A stretch of 22,101 nucleotides of DNA from Kiritimatiellia bacterium (GTDB taxonomy: Bacteria; Verrucomicrobiota; Kiritimatiellia; RFP12; UBA3636), in the NCBI GenBank assembly GCA_016295275.1, contig JAEDLN010000009.1:1-22101 (forward strand). Direction: 5' to 3'. The position numbers were made by a program, and so were the translations under genes. The notes under the pieces are model-generated. The model made no database searches. It saw only the letters and a list, made by a program, of their open reading frames with translations, and was not told where the DNA came from. The number at the start of each line of letters is the position of its first letter. The first letter of the stretch is position 1. Positions 7,746 to 15,278 of the stretch are shown piece after piece.

Positions 7746-8123
7746 CCTATGTCTGAAAAAATCAAGAAAGTCAAAGCCGCCGACATCCTCGCTTTTGCTG
7801 CGAAACATAAAAATAAAATCCACTTTGAAATCACCGATGACGAAGACCTATATCCTATCCTGGGTTCCGTCCCGGTTGAAGTCGATTCCGATACGCACAA
7901 GTGCTCGCTCTCCAGTGGCTATTTCTATTATCGTGAAAACGACTGCAAAGACAGCATATCTTTCGGAAGTTGCGAGTTCGAGATTCTCGGAGTCCATTTC
8001 TCGACGCCGTACGACAGCCATGATAGCTTTTCGACGGACGGCAACGAAATCGACTATGGCGAGATGAACGAAGACGAATTTTGGGAGGAACTGCAAAACC
8101 TGATCAACATTCCGTTGTACGAC
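7680..8123 (+). repeat. Near-identical direct repeat, copy A (leader plus N-terminal coding half)
   Basis: This segment matches 11720-12163 with only about four leader differences (two one-base indels, two substitutions) and three substitutions in coding DNA. There is perfect identity over 7753-8066. Similarity drops sharply after 8123. The promoter at 7550 is not part of the repeat. Confidence 0.95.
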
Positions 8124-8372
8124 GGAACCGGAGACGAATACGAATTTGATGAGAATCGTGTGAGCGATCAGGACCTAATCGATGTGATGGAATGCGACTG
8201 CAGCGTCTTTGCCATCGATAAAGACGGTGACGTCTGCGCCTTCGACGATGAATCGGAGATTCTAGGATACGAGTCCGGTGAGGATGCCGGATATAAATTC
8301 ATTGATCAAGATGAGGCGTTCCAAATCCTAGTGAAAGAGCGCCCCGATCTCGAGTTCGAATTGCTGTACTGA
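7749..8372 (+). CDS. Highly acidic 207-residue protein A, possible DNA-mimic regulator of the R-M system
   Basis: I do not recognise this family. By my count 54 of 207 residues are Asp or Glu and only 15 are Lys or Arg, so the net charge is strongly negative. There is no signal peptide or membrane segment. Runs such as ITDDEDLYPILGSVPVEVDS, CSLSSGYFYYREN and NEDEFWEELQNL suggest a folded alpha/beta protein rather than a disordered tail. A perfect GGAGGT (7738-7743) lies 5 bases before the ATG. The gene follows a consensus promoter and is 17 bases from hsdR. Residues 1-125 are nearly identical to protein B (11789-12412), while residues 126-207 share only about 46 of 82 positions. Charge and position fit an Ocr/ArdA-like inhibitor or control protein by analogy, not by homology. 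An immunity-type protein is an alternative. Confidence 0.85.
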   Translation: MSEKIKKVKAADILAFAAKHKNKIHFEITDDEDLYPILGSVPVEVDSDTHKCSLSSGYFYYRENDCKDSISFGSCEFEILGVHFSTPYDSHDSFSTDGNEIDYGEMNEDEFWEELQNLINIPLYDGTGDEYEFDENRVSDQDLIDVMECDCSVFAIDKDGDVCAFDDESEILGYESGEDAGYKFIDQDEAFQILVKERPDLEFELLY

Positions 8373-8389
8373 CGGGAGCGTAGAGAAAC

Positions 8390-11300
8390 ATGCCTGTGCG
8401 GGAAAGTGATTTACAGAAAACGGAAATCATGCCGTTATTCTGCCGCGAAGAGAACAACGGCGGCCTTGGATACCGGGAGACGCCGAACAATATCGTCTCC
8501 GGCGATTTGTTCATTCCGAGCCAGCTGGCGGAATTCGTGCAGTCGGCGGCACCAACGGCATGGCAGAATCTTCTGCAAAAATTCCACGGAAACGGGCAAG
8601 AACTTGCACAGGCACTGAAACAAGAGGTCAAAGTGCGCATCTTCGAATCCCCGAACAACAACGCCGTCTTTTTCAACAAAAACAAAACCATCTCCTTCAA
8701 AGGCGAGATTGTTCCGCTGTTCATCCCTAGCGGATCGGAACTGGAGGGCGACAAAGGATTCCGGAAAAACATCTTTTCCGCTGTCGCGGAAATGAGCCAC
8801 ACCATCGTGTGCGGCGGCACCACCTTGCGGACACTCCGTACGGATATCGCCTTCTTCCTCAACGGCATTTTCATCGGCTACATGGAGCTCAAGAGCATCG
8901 TGAACGGACAGAATGCCGCCGTACACGGGCGCGGCAAAATCGTCAGCGACTATCTCGAGTGCGTCCGGGATATGGCGGAATGCTCGATTTCGCAGCCGGA
9001 GATTCTGGAGAAAGCAAATCGCCTGCAGACGCTCTTTCTTTTCGAAAAGGGAATTCATGTCACGACCACAGACGTGGACGAAACCTACGTCCTGCGTACG
9101 CCAAACCGATTTTTCGATGATGCCCTGAAGGGTTTTTCCGAAAAGACGGCGAACATCGCAACACTTCGCCCCGAAATCGAAAAATCGTTCAAGTCCTGCC
9201 CCGTTTCGAACCGGCTGCTCGCAAACAAGGAAAAGTTCCTCGAAGTCGCGCAAGATCTCTACTCAAAGAAGGCAATCGAAAAGGAAATCCTCTACTACAA
9301 CTTCGTCCAATACAAATACGTCAAAAACGGACGGCAACGCATCTCGAACTACGATCACGGCACGCTTATTTCGCCCCGCCCGAAGCAGAAGTCCGGCTGC
9401 GACAAAATCATCGCCCGCGTCAAGGAAATGCTGGAACACGAGGCGGAACCCGATTTCTACCGGAACAGACTCAAGGCCGAACTGGATGCCGTTTTGCCGG
9501 ACAATCCCAGCAAGGTGCAGGAAATTCTCCAGCAACGCGACCGGTATTACAACAACAAGTACGTCTACTCGCTCCTGCTGCAATATGCGGCGGGATTCGG
9601 CAAAAGCAATATCATCGGCTGGACGGCTTTGCAGCTGAAGGATCTCCGCCATGAGGGCACCTGGGCGTTCGACAAGATTCTCATTGTCGTCGATCGGCTC
9701 CAATTGCGCGATCAGCTCGATGCGACGATGCACTCCATGAACATTGCAAAGGACATGTTCACGGAAGTCACGTCCCAACCGGAATTTGTGAAGGCTCTAA
9801 GCGATCTGAAACGGATCATCGTCGTGAACATCCAGAAATTCGCCGAACTGCAGCATGCGCTGAAAGAATCCGGCACGAAACTGCGCGACATGCGCGTGGC
9901 GTTCCTGATCGACGAAATCCACCGCTCGAATACCGGCGAAAACCACAGAGAGATGATCAATCTCTTCGAGAAACTTCAGAACGACCTCAACGGAACGGTC
10001 GCGCAAATCGGCCCGTCCAAAAAGAAAAACCTTATCGTCGGCTTCACGGCAACGCCAACCGAAAAAGTGCTGGCGCGCTTCGGCGAATTCAAGAGCGCGA
10101 GCATCATTCCGACCTGGGTGCCGTTCGATGCCTACACGATGCGCGAAGCGATTGACGACGGATACATTCTCGACCCGACAAAACACGTCATCCCGGTCCA
10201 CAAACAAATCCGCTTCAAACTGCCGGATGGCGTCGATCCCGAGAGCGACCGTGCGCTAACACTTGAGAAAGCCGCCGTCTACAAAAACGAAGTCCGGATG
10301 GAAGAACTTTCGAAATTCATCGTCCAACGTCTCGTGAGCACGGTCTATCCGCGCATCCGCGGTACGGCCAAGGGCATGCTTGCCGTTTCTTCAATTCCGG
10401 TTGCAATCAACTATTGCCACCAGATCCGCCGCTTGATGAAGGAAAAATGTAATCAGCCCGCCTATCGACGCTTTGCCAACGCACCTGTCAGTATCGTTTA
10501 CAGCGACAACCAGGAGAACGAATCCTGTTCATCGCTCAATGACAACAAGCCGGAATCGAAGGTGATCGCGGATTTCCGCCAGGCGAAGAACGGACTCGTT
10601 ATTGTCGTCGATAAACTGCAGACGGGTTTCGACGAGCCAAAACTGCATACCCTCTTCCTCGACAAGGAAATCAAGGATATTGTGGCCATCCAGACAATCA
10701 GCCGTGTGGACCGCTTGTGCAAATACAAGGAAGATTGCCATGTCATTGATCTTTCCTGGCGCAATGTTAACGTGCAGAACATCAAGGACGCATTCAAGAA
10801 ATACGAAAACATCGTCATCTCCGATTTCAATCCGGAACAAGAGGTTCTCCGTGTGGAACTGCTCTACAAGAATCTCTGCCGGAGCGAACCATTCGTCCGC
10901 TGGTTCCAGGACTACAAAACGAACCATGACGACGTTTCGTTTATGCTCCGTATGGAAGACGGTCTTCGCACCTGGATCCGGATGCAATTTGAGCGGTCGA
11001 ATGAAGACGGGCGGAATGTGCCGGTCGGCGAAGAATTTCTGCGGGTCGTGAACGAAGCAAAGGAAATCCGGCGGAACTATGGCGAATACGCCTTGGGCAT
11101 CGAATCGCTGTACGCCGTTTTCGATATCGATGAAAAATACCGCGCACCGCTCTTTTTGGATTTTTGGCTAACGTTTTGCAACATCTATCGCAATACCGTG
11201 CGCAAATATGCCGATGCAGGTGCCGGTCCGATTCATCCGGACATCGATGTTGGCGACGATATACCGGGCATTACAGTCATCGAAACGCCGTCAGATGATG

Positions 11301-11719
11301 AGGGGGAGGAGGGCTCGGATTCTGGAAACGACCGCATAGATACCGGAGATTTCACGCGCCATCGCCGGAACATCTGGGACGTCATGCTTGCCTGGAACGA
11401 AATCGAAAGGCTTTCCCTGCAGGAGAAAAACAAGTGGCTAGTCGAAATCGGCAAAATGTTCGAATGGCTGCGCACTCGCGATACATTTATGGCAATCATG
11501 GAAGACGACCATTTTCTCCCTCAACAAAAATTCGCCGAATACAACAAGTTGCTTGTGGGCTTCAAATTCCGGATCATAAATAAGCGACAGGACTTTGTGC
11601 AGGCGTCGCTTTTTACGAAAATGCTCGATGAAAACAACGAACAGTTTTTCGATGTTTTCGCGGAAGGGGTCCGGGAAGCCGAAGAGCAAGGAATGCATTT
11701 CGATTTTGGAATGAAATAG
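8390..11719 (+). CDS. hsdR: Type I restriction endonuclease subunit HsdR
   Basis: HsdR is the ATP-driven DNA translocase and nuclease of the type I complex. The N-terminal PD-(D/E)xK nuclease shows D152 and E166-L-K168, with the family block GYMELKS. The SF2 motor follows. Walker A is GFGKS at 402-406, the Walker B box DEIH is at 508-511, and GFTATP is at 551-556. LQTGFDEPKLHTLFLDK and the arginine-finger block QTISRVDR (from 768) complete it. The C-terminal helical region includes a very acidic loop near residues 965-985. At 1109 residues it is within the usual 1000-1150 range. GGGAG at 8374-8378 lies 11 bases before the ATG. It is read with acidic gene A rather than directly with hsdMS, and acidic gene B follows after 69 bases. 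Confidence 0.95.
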   Translation: MPVRESDLQKTEIMPLFCREENNGGLGYRETPNNIVSGDLFIPSQLAEFVQSAAPTAWQNLLQKFHGNGQELAQALKQEVKVRIFESPNNNAVFFNKNKTISFKGEIVPLFIPSGSELEGDKGFRKNIFSAVAEMSHTIVCGGTTLRTLRTDIAFFLNGIFIGYMELKSIVNGQNAAVHGRGKIVSDYLECVRDMAECSISQPEILEKANRLQTLFLFEKGIHVTTTDVDETYVLRTPNRFFDDALKGFSEKTANIATLRPEIEKSFKSCPVSNRLLANKEKFLEVAQDLYSKKAIEKEILYYNFVQYKYVKNGRQRISNYDHGTLISPRPKQKSGCDKIIARVKEMLEHEAEPDFYRNRLKAELDAVLPDNPSKVQEILQQRDRYYNNKYVYSLLLQYAAGFGKSNIIGWTALQLKDLRHEGTWAFDKILIVVDRLQLRDQLDATMHSMNIAKDMFTEVTSQPEFVKALSDLKRIIVVNIQKFAELQHALKESGTKLRDMRVAFLIDEIHRSNTGENHREMINLFEKLQNDLNGTVAQIGPSKKKNLIVGFTATPTEKVLARFGEFKSASIIPTWVPFDAYTMREAIDDGYILDPTKHVIPVHKQIRFKLPDGVDPESDRALTLEKAAVYKNEVRMEELSKFIVQRLVSTVYPRIRGTAKGMLAVSSIPVAINYCHQIRRLMKEKCNQPAYRRFANAPVSIVYSDNQENESCSSLNDNKPESKVIADFRQAKNGLVIVVDKLQTGFDEPKLHTLFLDKEIKDIVAIQTISRVDRLCKYKEDCHVIDLSWRNVNVQNIKDAFKKYENIVISDFNPEQEVLRVELLYKNLCRSEPFVRWFQDYKTNHDDVSFMLRMEDGLRTWIRMQFERSNEDGRNVPVGEEFLRVVNEAKEIRRNYGEYALGIESLYAVFDIDEKYRAPLFLDFWLTFCNIYRNTVRKYADAGAGPIHPDIDVGDDIPGITVIETPSDDEGEEGSDSGNDRIDTGDFTRHRRNIWDVMLAWNEIERLSLQEKNKWLVEIGKMFEWLRTRDTFMAIMEDDHFLPQQKFAEYNKLLVGFKFRIINKRQDFVQASLFTKMLDENNEQFFDVFAEGVREAEEQGMHFDFGMK

Positions 11720-11785
11720 AAGCCAAAACGTTCGCCCATCAACGAAACCGCAACCGGAAAACAAAGTATTCCGTACTGGAAGTAA
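11720..11785 (+). repeat. Decayed hsdS 3'-end copy B, between hsdR and acidic gene B
   Basis: Directly after the hsdR TAG and in the same frame, this reads KPKRSPINETATGKQSIPYW, one more Lys and TAA at 11783-11785. The first part aligns with the HsdS end KLKRSLINEVVTGK. At DNA level 29 of 37 bases match hsdS from aagcgttcgc onwards. It corresponds to copy A at 7680-7745. Confidence 0.65.
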
Positions 11786-12163
11786 CCTATGCCTGAAAAA
11801 ATCAAGAAAGTCAAAGCCGCCGACATCCTCGCTTTTGCTGCGAAACATAAAAATAAAATCCACTTTGAAATCACCGATGACGAAGACCTATATCCTATCC
11901 TGGGTTCCGTCCCGGTTGAAGTCGATTCCGATACGCACAAGTGCTCGCTCTCCAGTGGCTATTTCTATTATCGTGAAAACGACTGCAAAGACAGCATATC
12001 TTTCGGAAGTTGCGAGTTCGAGATTCTCGGAGTCCATTTCTCGACGCCGTACGACAGCCATGATAGCTTTTCGACGGACGGCAACGAAATCGACTATGGC
12101 GAGATGGACGAAGACGAATTTTGGGAGGAACTGCAAAACCTGATCGACATTCCGTTGTACGAC
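11720..12163 (+). repeat. Near-identical direct repeat, copy B
   Basis: Partner of 7680-8123 at a constant offset of 4040 bases. It begins one base after the hsdR stop codon and ends inside gene B at codon 125. Confidence 0.95.
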
Positions 12164-12412
12164 TGTTTTGATGATGCATATGAGTTCGACGCGGATAGCG
12201 TCTCCAATATGGATCTGGTCTATGCGATGGAGTGCGAATACAGCGTTTTTGCCATCGACAAAGATGGTAGCGTCTGCGCCTTCGATGACGAATCGGAGAT
12301 TCCCGGATACAAATCCGGCGAAGACACTGAGTATAAAATTATCGACAGAGACAAAGCGTTCCGGATTCTGGCGGAAAGGGATGGTCCCGGACTCGATTTC
12401 GATTTAGGATGA
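11789..12412 (+). CDS. Highly acidic 207-residue protein B, paralogue of the protein at 7749-8372
   Basis: This has the same length and family as protein A. Residues 1-125 differ at only three sites (S2P, N107D, N120D), and all three DNA changes in that block alter the protein. Residues 126-207 have diverged to about 46 of 82 identities but keep SVFAIDKDG and VCAFDDESEI. It is again about a quarter Asp/Glu. The ribosome-binding site is weaker than A's because GGAGGT has become GGAAGT (G to A at 11781). No copy of the A promoter is present, so it should depend on read-through from hsdR. Function is unknown. It may be a second-specificity version of A or a partner in a heterodimer. Confidence 0.82.
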   Translation: MPEKIKKVKAADILAFAAKHKNKIHFEITDDEDLYPILGSVPVEVDSDTHKCSLSSGYFYYRENDCKDSISFGSCEFEILGVHFSTPYDSHDSFSTDGNEIDYGEMDEDEFWEELQNLIDIPLYDCFDDAYEFDADSVSNMDLVYAMECEYSVFAIDKDGSVCAFDDESEIPGYKSGEDTEYKIIDRDKAFRILAERDGPGLDFDLG

Positions 12413-12729
12413 CAACACGCAAAACCGGGCTTTGCAAGAAACCCAAGCATTCGCTCATCAAAGAAACCACAACCATTTATCCCAGGTTCCTTTATGGCTT
12501 CCTTCAATTGCCGACCGGCGGTCGAGCCTCCCGACCGACCTACTGGCTATGCCGTGTGTTGATAAGTTCGCACCCCGTCCGTACAGGAGAATTTTTGTTT
12601 CACGCAGAGCCATTACGCAAGCAAAACCGCACACGCATTATCCTGCGGCGCGAGTCGAGAATTCTCCCCCGACCGAGCCACGCCATTCCGTTCACGCAGA
12701 GAACGGCGTAACTGGAAAATCCGAAACCC
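12413..12729 (+). other. 317-base degenerate tail at the right edge of the R-M island
   Basis: I see no gene here. It starts with a decayed hsdS 3' end (12434-12475). The rest has a small hairpin cggtcg/cgaccg (12519-12537) and an 11-base direct repeat ttcacgcagag at 12599-12609 and 12691-12701. The convergent glycosyltransferase gene ends at 12730. I found no clear terminator and no integrase or tRNA. Confidence 0.5.
12434..12475 (+). repeat. Decayed hsdS 3'-end copy C
   Basis: Positions 12435-12464 match hsdS 7096-7125 at 27 of 30 bases (caagaaac-caagc-ttcgctcatcaa-ga). In frame it reads CKKPKHSLIKETTT, against YKKLKRSLINEVVT in HsdS. It is the closest of the three copies to the intact gene and has no acidic gene after it. 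Confidence 0.8.
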
Positions 12730-13956
12730 TTACGGTTCTTCCTCTAGGATGCCCGCTAGCGGTTTGCCGGAATGCACGCCCAATACCGTCTTATATACCT
12801 CGCGCAAACCATCCCGGAATACCCGGAAGTTGTAGCGCGTGTCAATGAGTTCGCGACTCTGCAAGGCCAACTCGCGACGCCGCTCCGGATGCCGGGACAG
12901 CTCCGCTACCGCCGCCCCGAACGCCTCGGGCGTCAAATCCGCCAACAGTGCCGTCTTCTCGCTCAAAATAAGCCGGTTCGCAGGATGATCCGTGGCGACA
13001 ATCGAACGGGAAACTTTTAGGTAATCCAGCAATTTCAACGGCGTGTTGACTCCCTGGATGCGCGGTGAAAGCAAAATGTCGGAGGCCGACAGATAGCACG
13101 GCAAAGAATCCGGCGGAATCTTCCCGAGAAACGTGACGCGATCCTCGCACTGCCGCTCCCGCAACCAACCGCGCCATTTCTCGATCTGCTCCGCCGTTCC
13201 GCCAATGATGACAAAACGGGTTTCGGGCGCCTTTTCAACCGCTGCCGGAATCGAATGAAACAGCAAATCGATCCCTTGATAAACCTCAAAGGATCCTACA
13301 TACGTCGCCAATACTTCGCCGGGCGCTTTCTCCATCTTCGCTCTCGCCGCTTTCGTCCCCTCCGGATCCGGCTCGACTAGGGACGAAGGAATGTCGCTTA
13401 CGCAAAAGGCCGGTGTTCCGCAATGCAACGTCTCGACTTGCTTCACAAGACCGGGGCCCGTGCCAATGACGGCATCCGAATGGCGCATCACAAACCGCTC
13501 CACCGCCGCATAAACGCGAATGATCAAACTCTTCTTGTAGCTCGCGGCATCCGAATGCTTTTCAAAAACAACCTTCGAACGCCGCAGTCGCCCGAGAAAC
13601 CACGCTAAAATGCCGCAATCCTCAACGCCATGGACGACCGCATACCGATGGCGCAAGACAAGCCCAAGCCCATACAGAAACATCACGCCGTCAAAGGCCA
13701 GCTTCAACGGCGAAGGACCAATGGAAATCGTCTTGGCACGAAACAGATTCGCGACCCGTAAAATGCGGACCCCTTCCACCGGACGATCCTCGCCGATGGG
13801 GAGCGTCAGAAAATCGACCGCATACCCGTTGTCGCGCAAGGAGCGGATATCGTAGCCAAGCCGAATCGGCGACCCTCGCCACTGGAAATACGGCTGCGAC
13901 GCCAGAAACAAGACGCGAGGTTTCCGCCCCGATGTAGACTGTTGCTTTGCACTCAT
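12730..13956 (-). CDS. Glycosyltransferase, GT4-like (GT-B fold)
   Basis: This 408-residue protein resembles group 1 glycosyltransferases that use nucleotide sugars to build LPS or exopolysaccharide. The start at 13956 is chosen because its ATG overlaps the dxr TGA as ATGA. An upstream ATG at 13989 lies inside dxr. The N-terminal domain begins with PRVLFLASQPYFQWRGSPIR. The C-terminal donor domain has YVGSFEVYQGIDLL, FVIIGG, VTFLGKIPPDSLPCYL and ILLSPRIQGVNTPLKLLDYL. The last segment is the usual donor-site region, here with Asp where many members carry the second Glu of the EX7E motif. The acceptor and sugar cannot be told. It is translationally coupled to dxr and convergent with the R-M island. 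Confidence 0.85.
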   Translation of the reverse strand: MSAKQQSTSGRKPRVLFLASQPYFQWRGSPIRLGYDIRSLRDNGYAVDFLTLPIGEDRPVEGVRILRVANLFRAKTISIGPSPLKLAFDGVMFLYGLGLVLRHRYAVVHGVEDCGILAWFLGRLRRSKVVFEKHSDAASYKKSLIIRVYAAVERFVMRHSDAVIGTGPGLVKQVETLHCGTPAFCVSDIPSSLVEPDPEGTKAARAKMEKAPGEVLATYVGSFEVYQGIDLLFHSIPAAVEKAPETRFVIIGGTAEQIEKWRGWLRERQCEDRVTFLGKIPPDSLPCYLSASDILLSPRIQGVNTPLKLLDYLKVSRSIVATDHPANRLILSEKTALLADLTPEAFGAAVAELSRHPERRRELALQSRELIDTRYNFRVFRDGLREVYKTVLGVHSGKPLAGILEEEP

Positions 13957-15170
13957 CCGACAAGCTCCTTGGCACGACGGCGTGACCACGAATCAGCTTC
14001 CATCAAAGCGTCCAATCCCGGAACGCCAAAGCACGGCGGCGTCTCTTCGACAACCTGCCCGACCATTCTCCAAATGTCGCTGAACCGGATCCGCTCTTCC
14101 AAAAACGCCTCAACGGCAATCTCGTTTGCCGCATTCATCGTACACGTCGCGACGCCTCCCTTGAAGGACGCCTCCCGGACAATGCGCAGACTCGGGAAAC
14201 GCTCGATGTCCGGCTCCGAAAAATGGAGCGTGGCCGCCTCGGCAAGACGAAGCGTCGGCAACGTTCTGTTCTCCATGCGCCAAGGCCAACTCATGGCATA
14301 CTGAATCGGAACCCGCATGTCCGGAAAACCCAATTGTGCCAACTGGGCGCCGTCCGTAAATTCGACGAGCGAATGGACAATGCTTTCCGGATGGACCAAA
14401 ACGCCGATGCGAGAGGCCGGAATGTTGAAAAGCCAACGGGCTTCCAGAATCTCCAGCCCCTTGTTCATCATCGTCGCAGAATCGATCGTAACCTTCGGCC
14501 CCATGCGCCAACGCGGATGCTTTAGCGCCTGCGAGGGCGTCACCGTATCGAAATCGATCTCGGGATGGAAGAAAAAGGGACCTCCCGATGCCGTCAGCCA
14601 AAGCTTTTCAATAAGAGGCTCTGCCGCCTCCGGAGCCTCATTCGCCGTTTTCCGGTTCCGCACGCACCAAGGCAACGCCTTCGTCCCGCAAAGCACCTGG
14701 AAAATCGCACTGTGCTCCGAATCGATCGGCAGAAGATTCACCCCCTTCGCTTCCGCCCGGCTGCAAACAAGCTCGCCCGCCGCCACCAGCACCTCCTTCG
14801 TGGCCAATGCAACATCGTGCCCCGCCTCGATCGCCGCAAGCACGGGCCGCAACGCCGCCATGCCGACCATCGAGCAAATCACCAAATCGGCTTCCGGCAT
14901 CGTGGCCAGCGCTTCTACGCCTTCCAAACCCGACAGGACCCGTGCGCCGTTGCCAAGCGATTCGGCCGCCTTCTTCGCCGCCGCCGGATCCGCTAACGCA
15001 ATGCGCGAAACGCCAAACTCCGCCGCTTGCGCGACAACACGCTCCGCTTGATGACCCGCCGCCAAACCGACGATACGAAACCGCTCCGGCAACGATTCGA
15101 CAATCCGAAGGACATTTTCGCCGATCGATCCCGTGCTACCAAGTACGACAATTCTTTTCTCGTGATCCAT
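13953..15170 (-). CDS. dxr: 1-deoxy-D-xylulose 5-phosphate reductoisomerase
   Basis: DXR (IspC) catalyses the NADPH-dependent second step of the MEP isoprenoid pathway in the cytoplasm. The 405-residue length is normal. The NADPH motif GSTGSIGENVLRIVE is at residues 11-25, followed by ATKEVLVAAGEL. The metal and substrate sites are in LLPIDSEHSAIFQ, and HPRWRMGPKVTIDSATMMNK and GLEILEARWLF follow. The loop between SEHSAIFQ and LTASGGPF is somewhat long and carries an extra charged stretch. The common GGPFR appears as GGPFF. The gene overlaps the glycosyltransferase by 4 bases. A TAGAAT box ends 6 bases before the ATG and no Shine-Dalgarno is visible. Confidence 0.96.
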   Translation of the reverse strand: MDHEKRIVVLGSTGSIGENVLRIVESLPERFRIVGLAAGHQAERVVAQAAEFGVSRIALADPAAAKKAAESLGNGARVLSGLEGVEALATMPEADLVICSMVGMAALRPVLAAIEAGHDVALATKEVLVAAGELVCSRAEAKGVNLLPIDSEHSAIFQVLCGTKALPWCVRNRKTANEAPEAAEPLIEKLWLTASGGPFFFHPEIDFDTVTPSQALKHPRWRMGPKVTIDSATMMNKGLEILEARWLFNIPASRIGVLVHPESIVHSLVEFTDGAQLAQLGFPDMRVPIQYAMSWPWRMENRTLPTLRLAEAATLHFSEPDIERFPSLRIVREASFKGGVATCTMNAANEIAVEAFLEERIRFSDIWRMVGQVVEETPPCFGVPGLDALMEADSWSRRRAKELVG

Positions 15171-15205
15171 ATCTTGATTCTATCATCTTTTCCAAGAAAA
15201 TGCGC

Positions 15206-15244
15206 GGCGTCCCATTTTGGCGTCGCCGACTCGGAATGGACGCC
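15206..15244 (-). terminator. Terminator-like hairpin after the exported-protein gene
   Basis: Arms ggcgtcccatt (15206-15216) and aatggacgcc (15235-15244) pair with one bulge. Read on the - strand the hairpin is followed by gcgcattttctt. It lies between the stop at 15279 and the dxr start, so it would stop read-through into dxr. The T-tract is weak. Confidence 0.4.
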
Positions 15245-15278
15245 TAACCGCCTCCGCCGAAAAACGGCTTTTTTCCCC

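Larger units (their letters stand above)
7157..7748 (+). other. 592-base gap between hsdS and acidic gene A
   Basis: There is no intact gene of normal size here. The stretch contains a probable decayed small gene (7205-7536) with a T10G10 tract, an AT-rich patch with a consensus-perfect promoter and overlapping dyads (7550-7601), and a decayed hsdS 3' end (7674-7745) that now forms the leader of acidic gene A. Confidence 0.7.

Noticed and set aside
8435..9253. - strand frame opposite hsdR
   Set aside because: Shadow of the HsdR nuclease domain, whose PD-(D/E)xK residues are in place on the + strand.
12409..12711. 100-codon + frame after acidic gene B
   Set aside because: Only the first 20 or so codons resemble anything (the HsdS tail). 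The rest is compositionally random, so I list it as a scar and not a gene.
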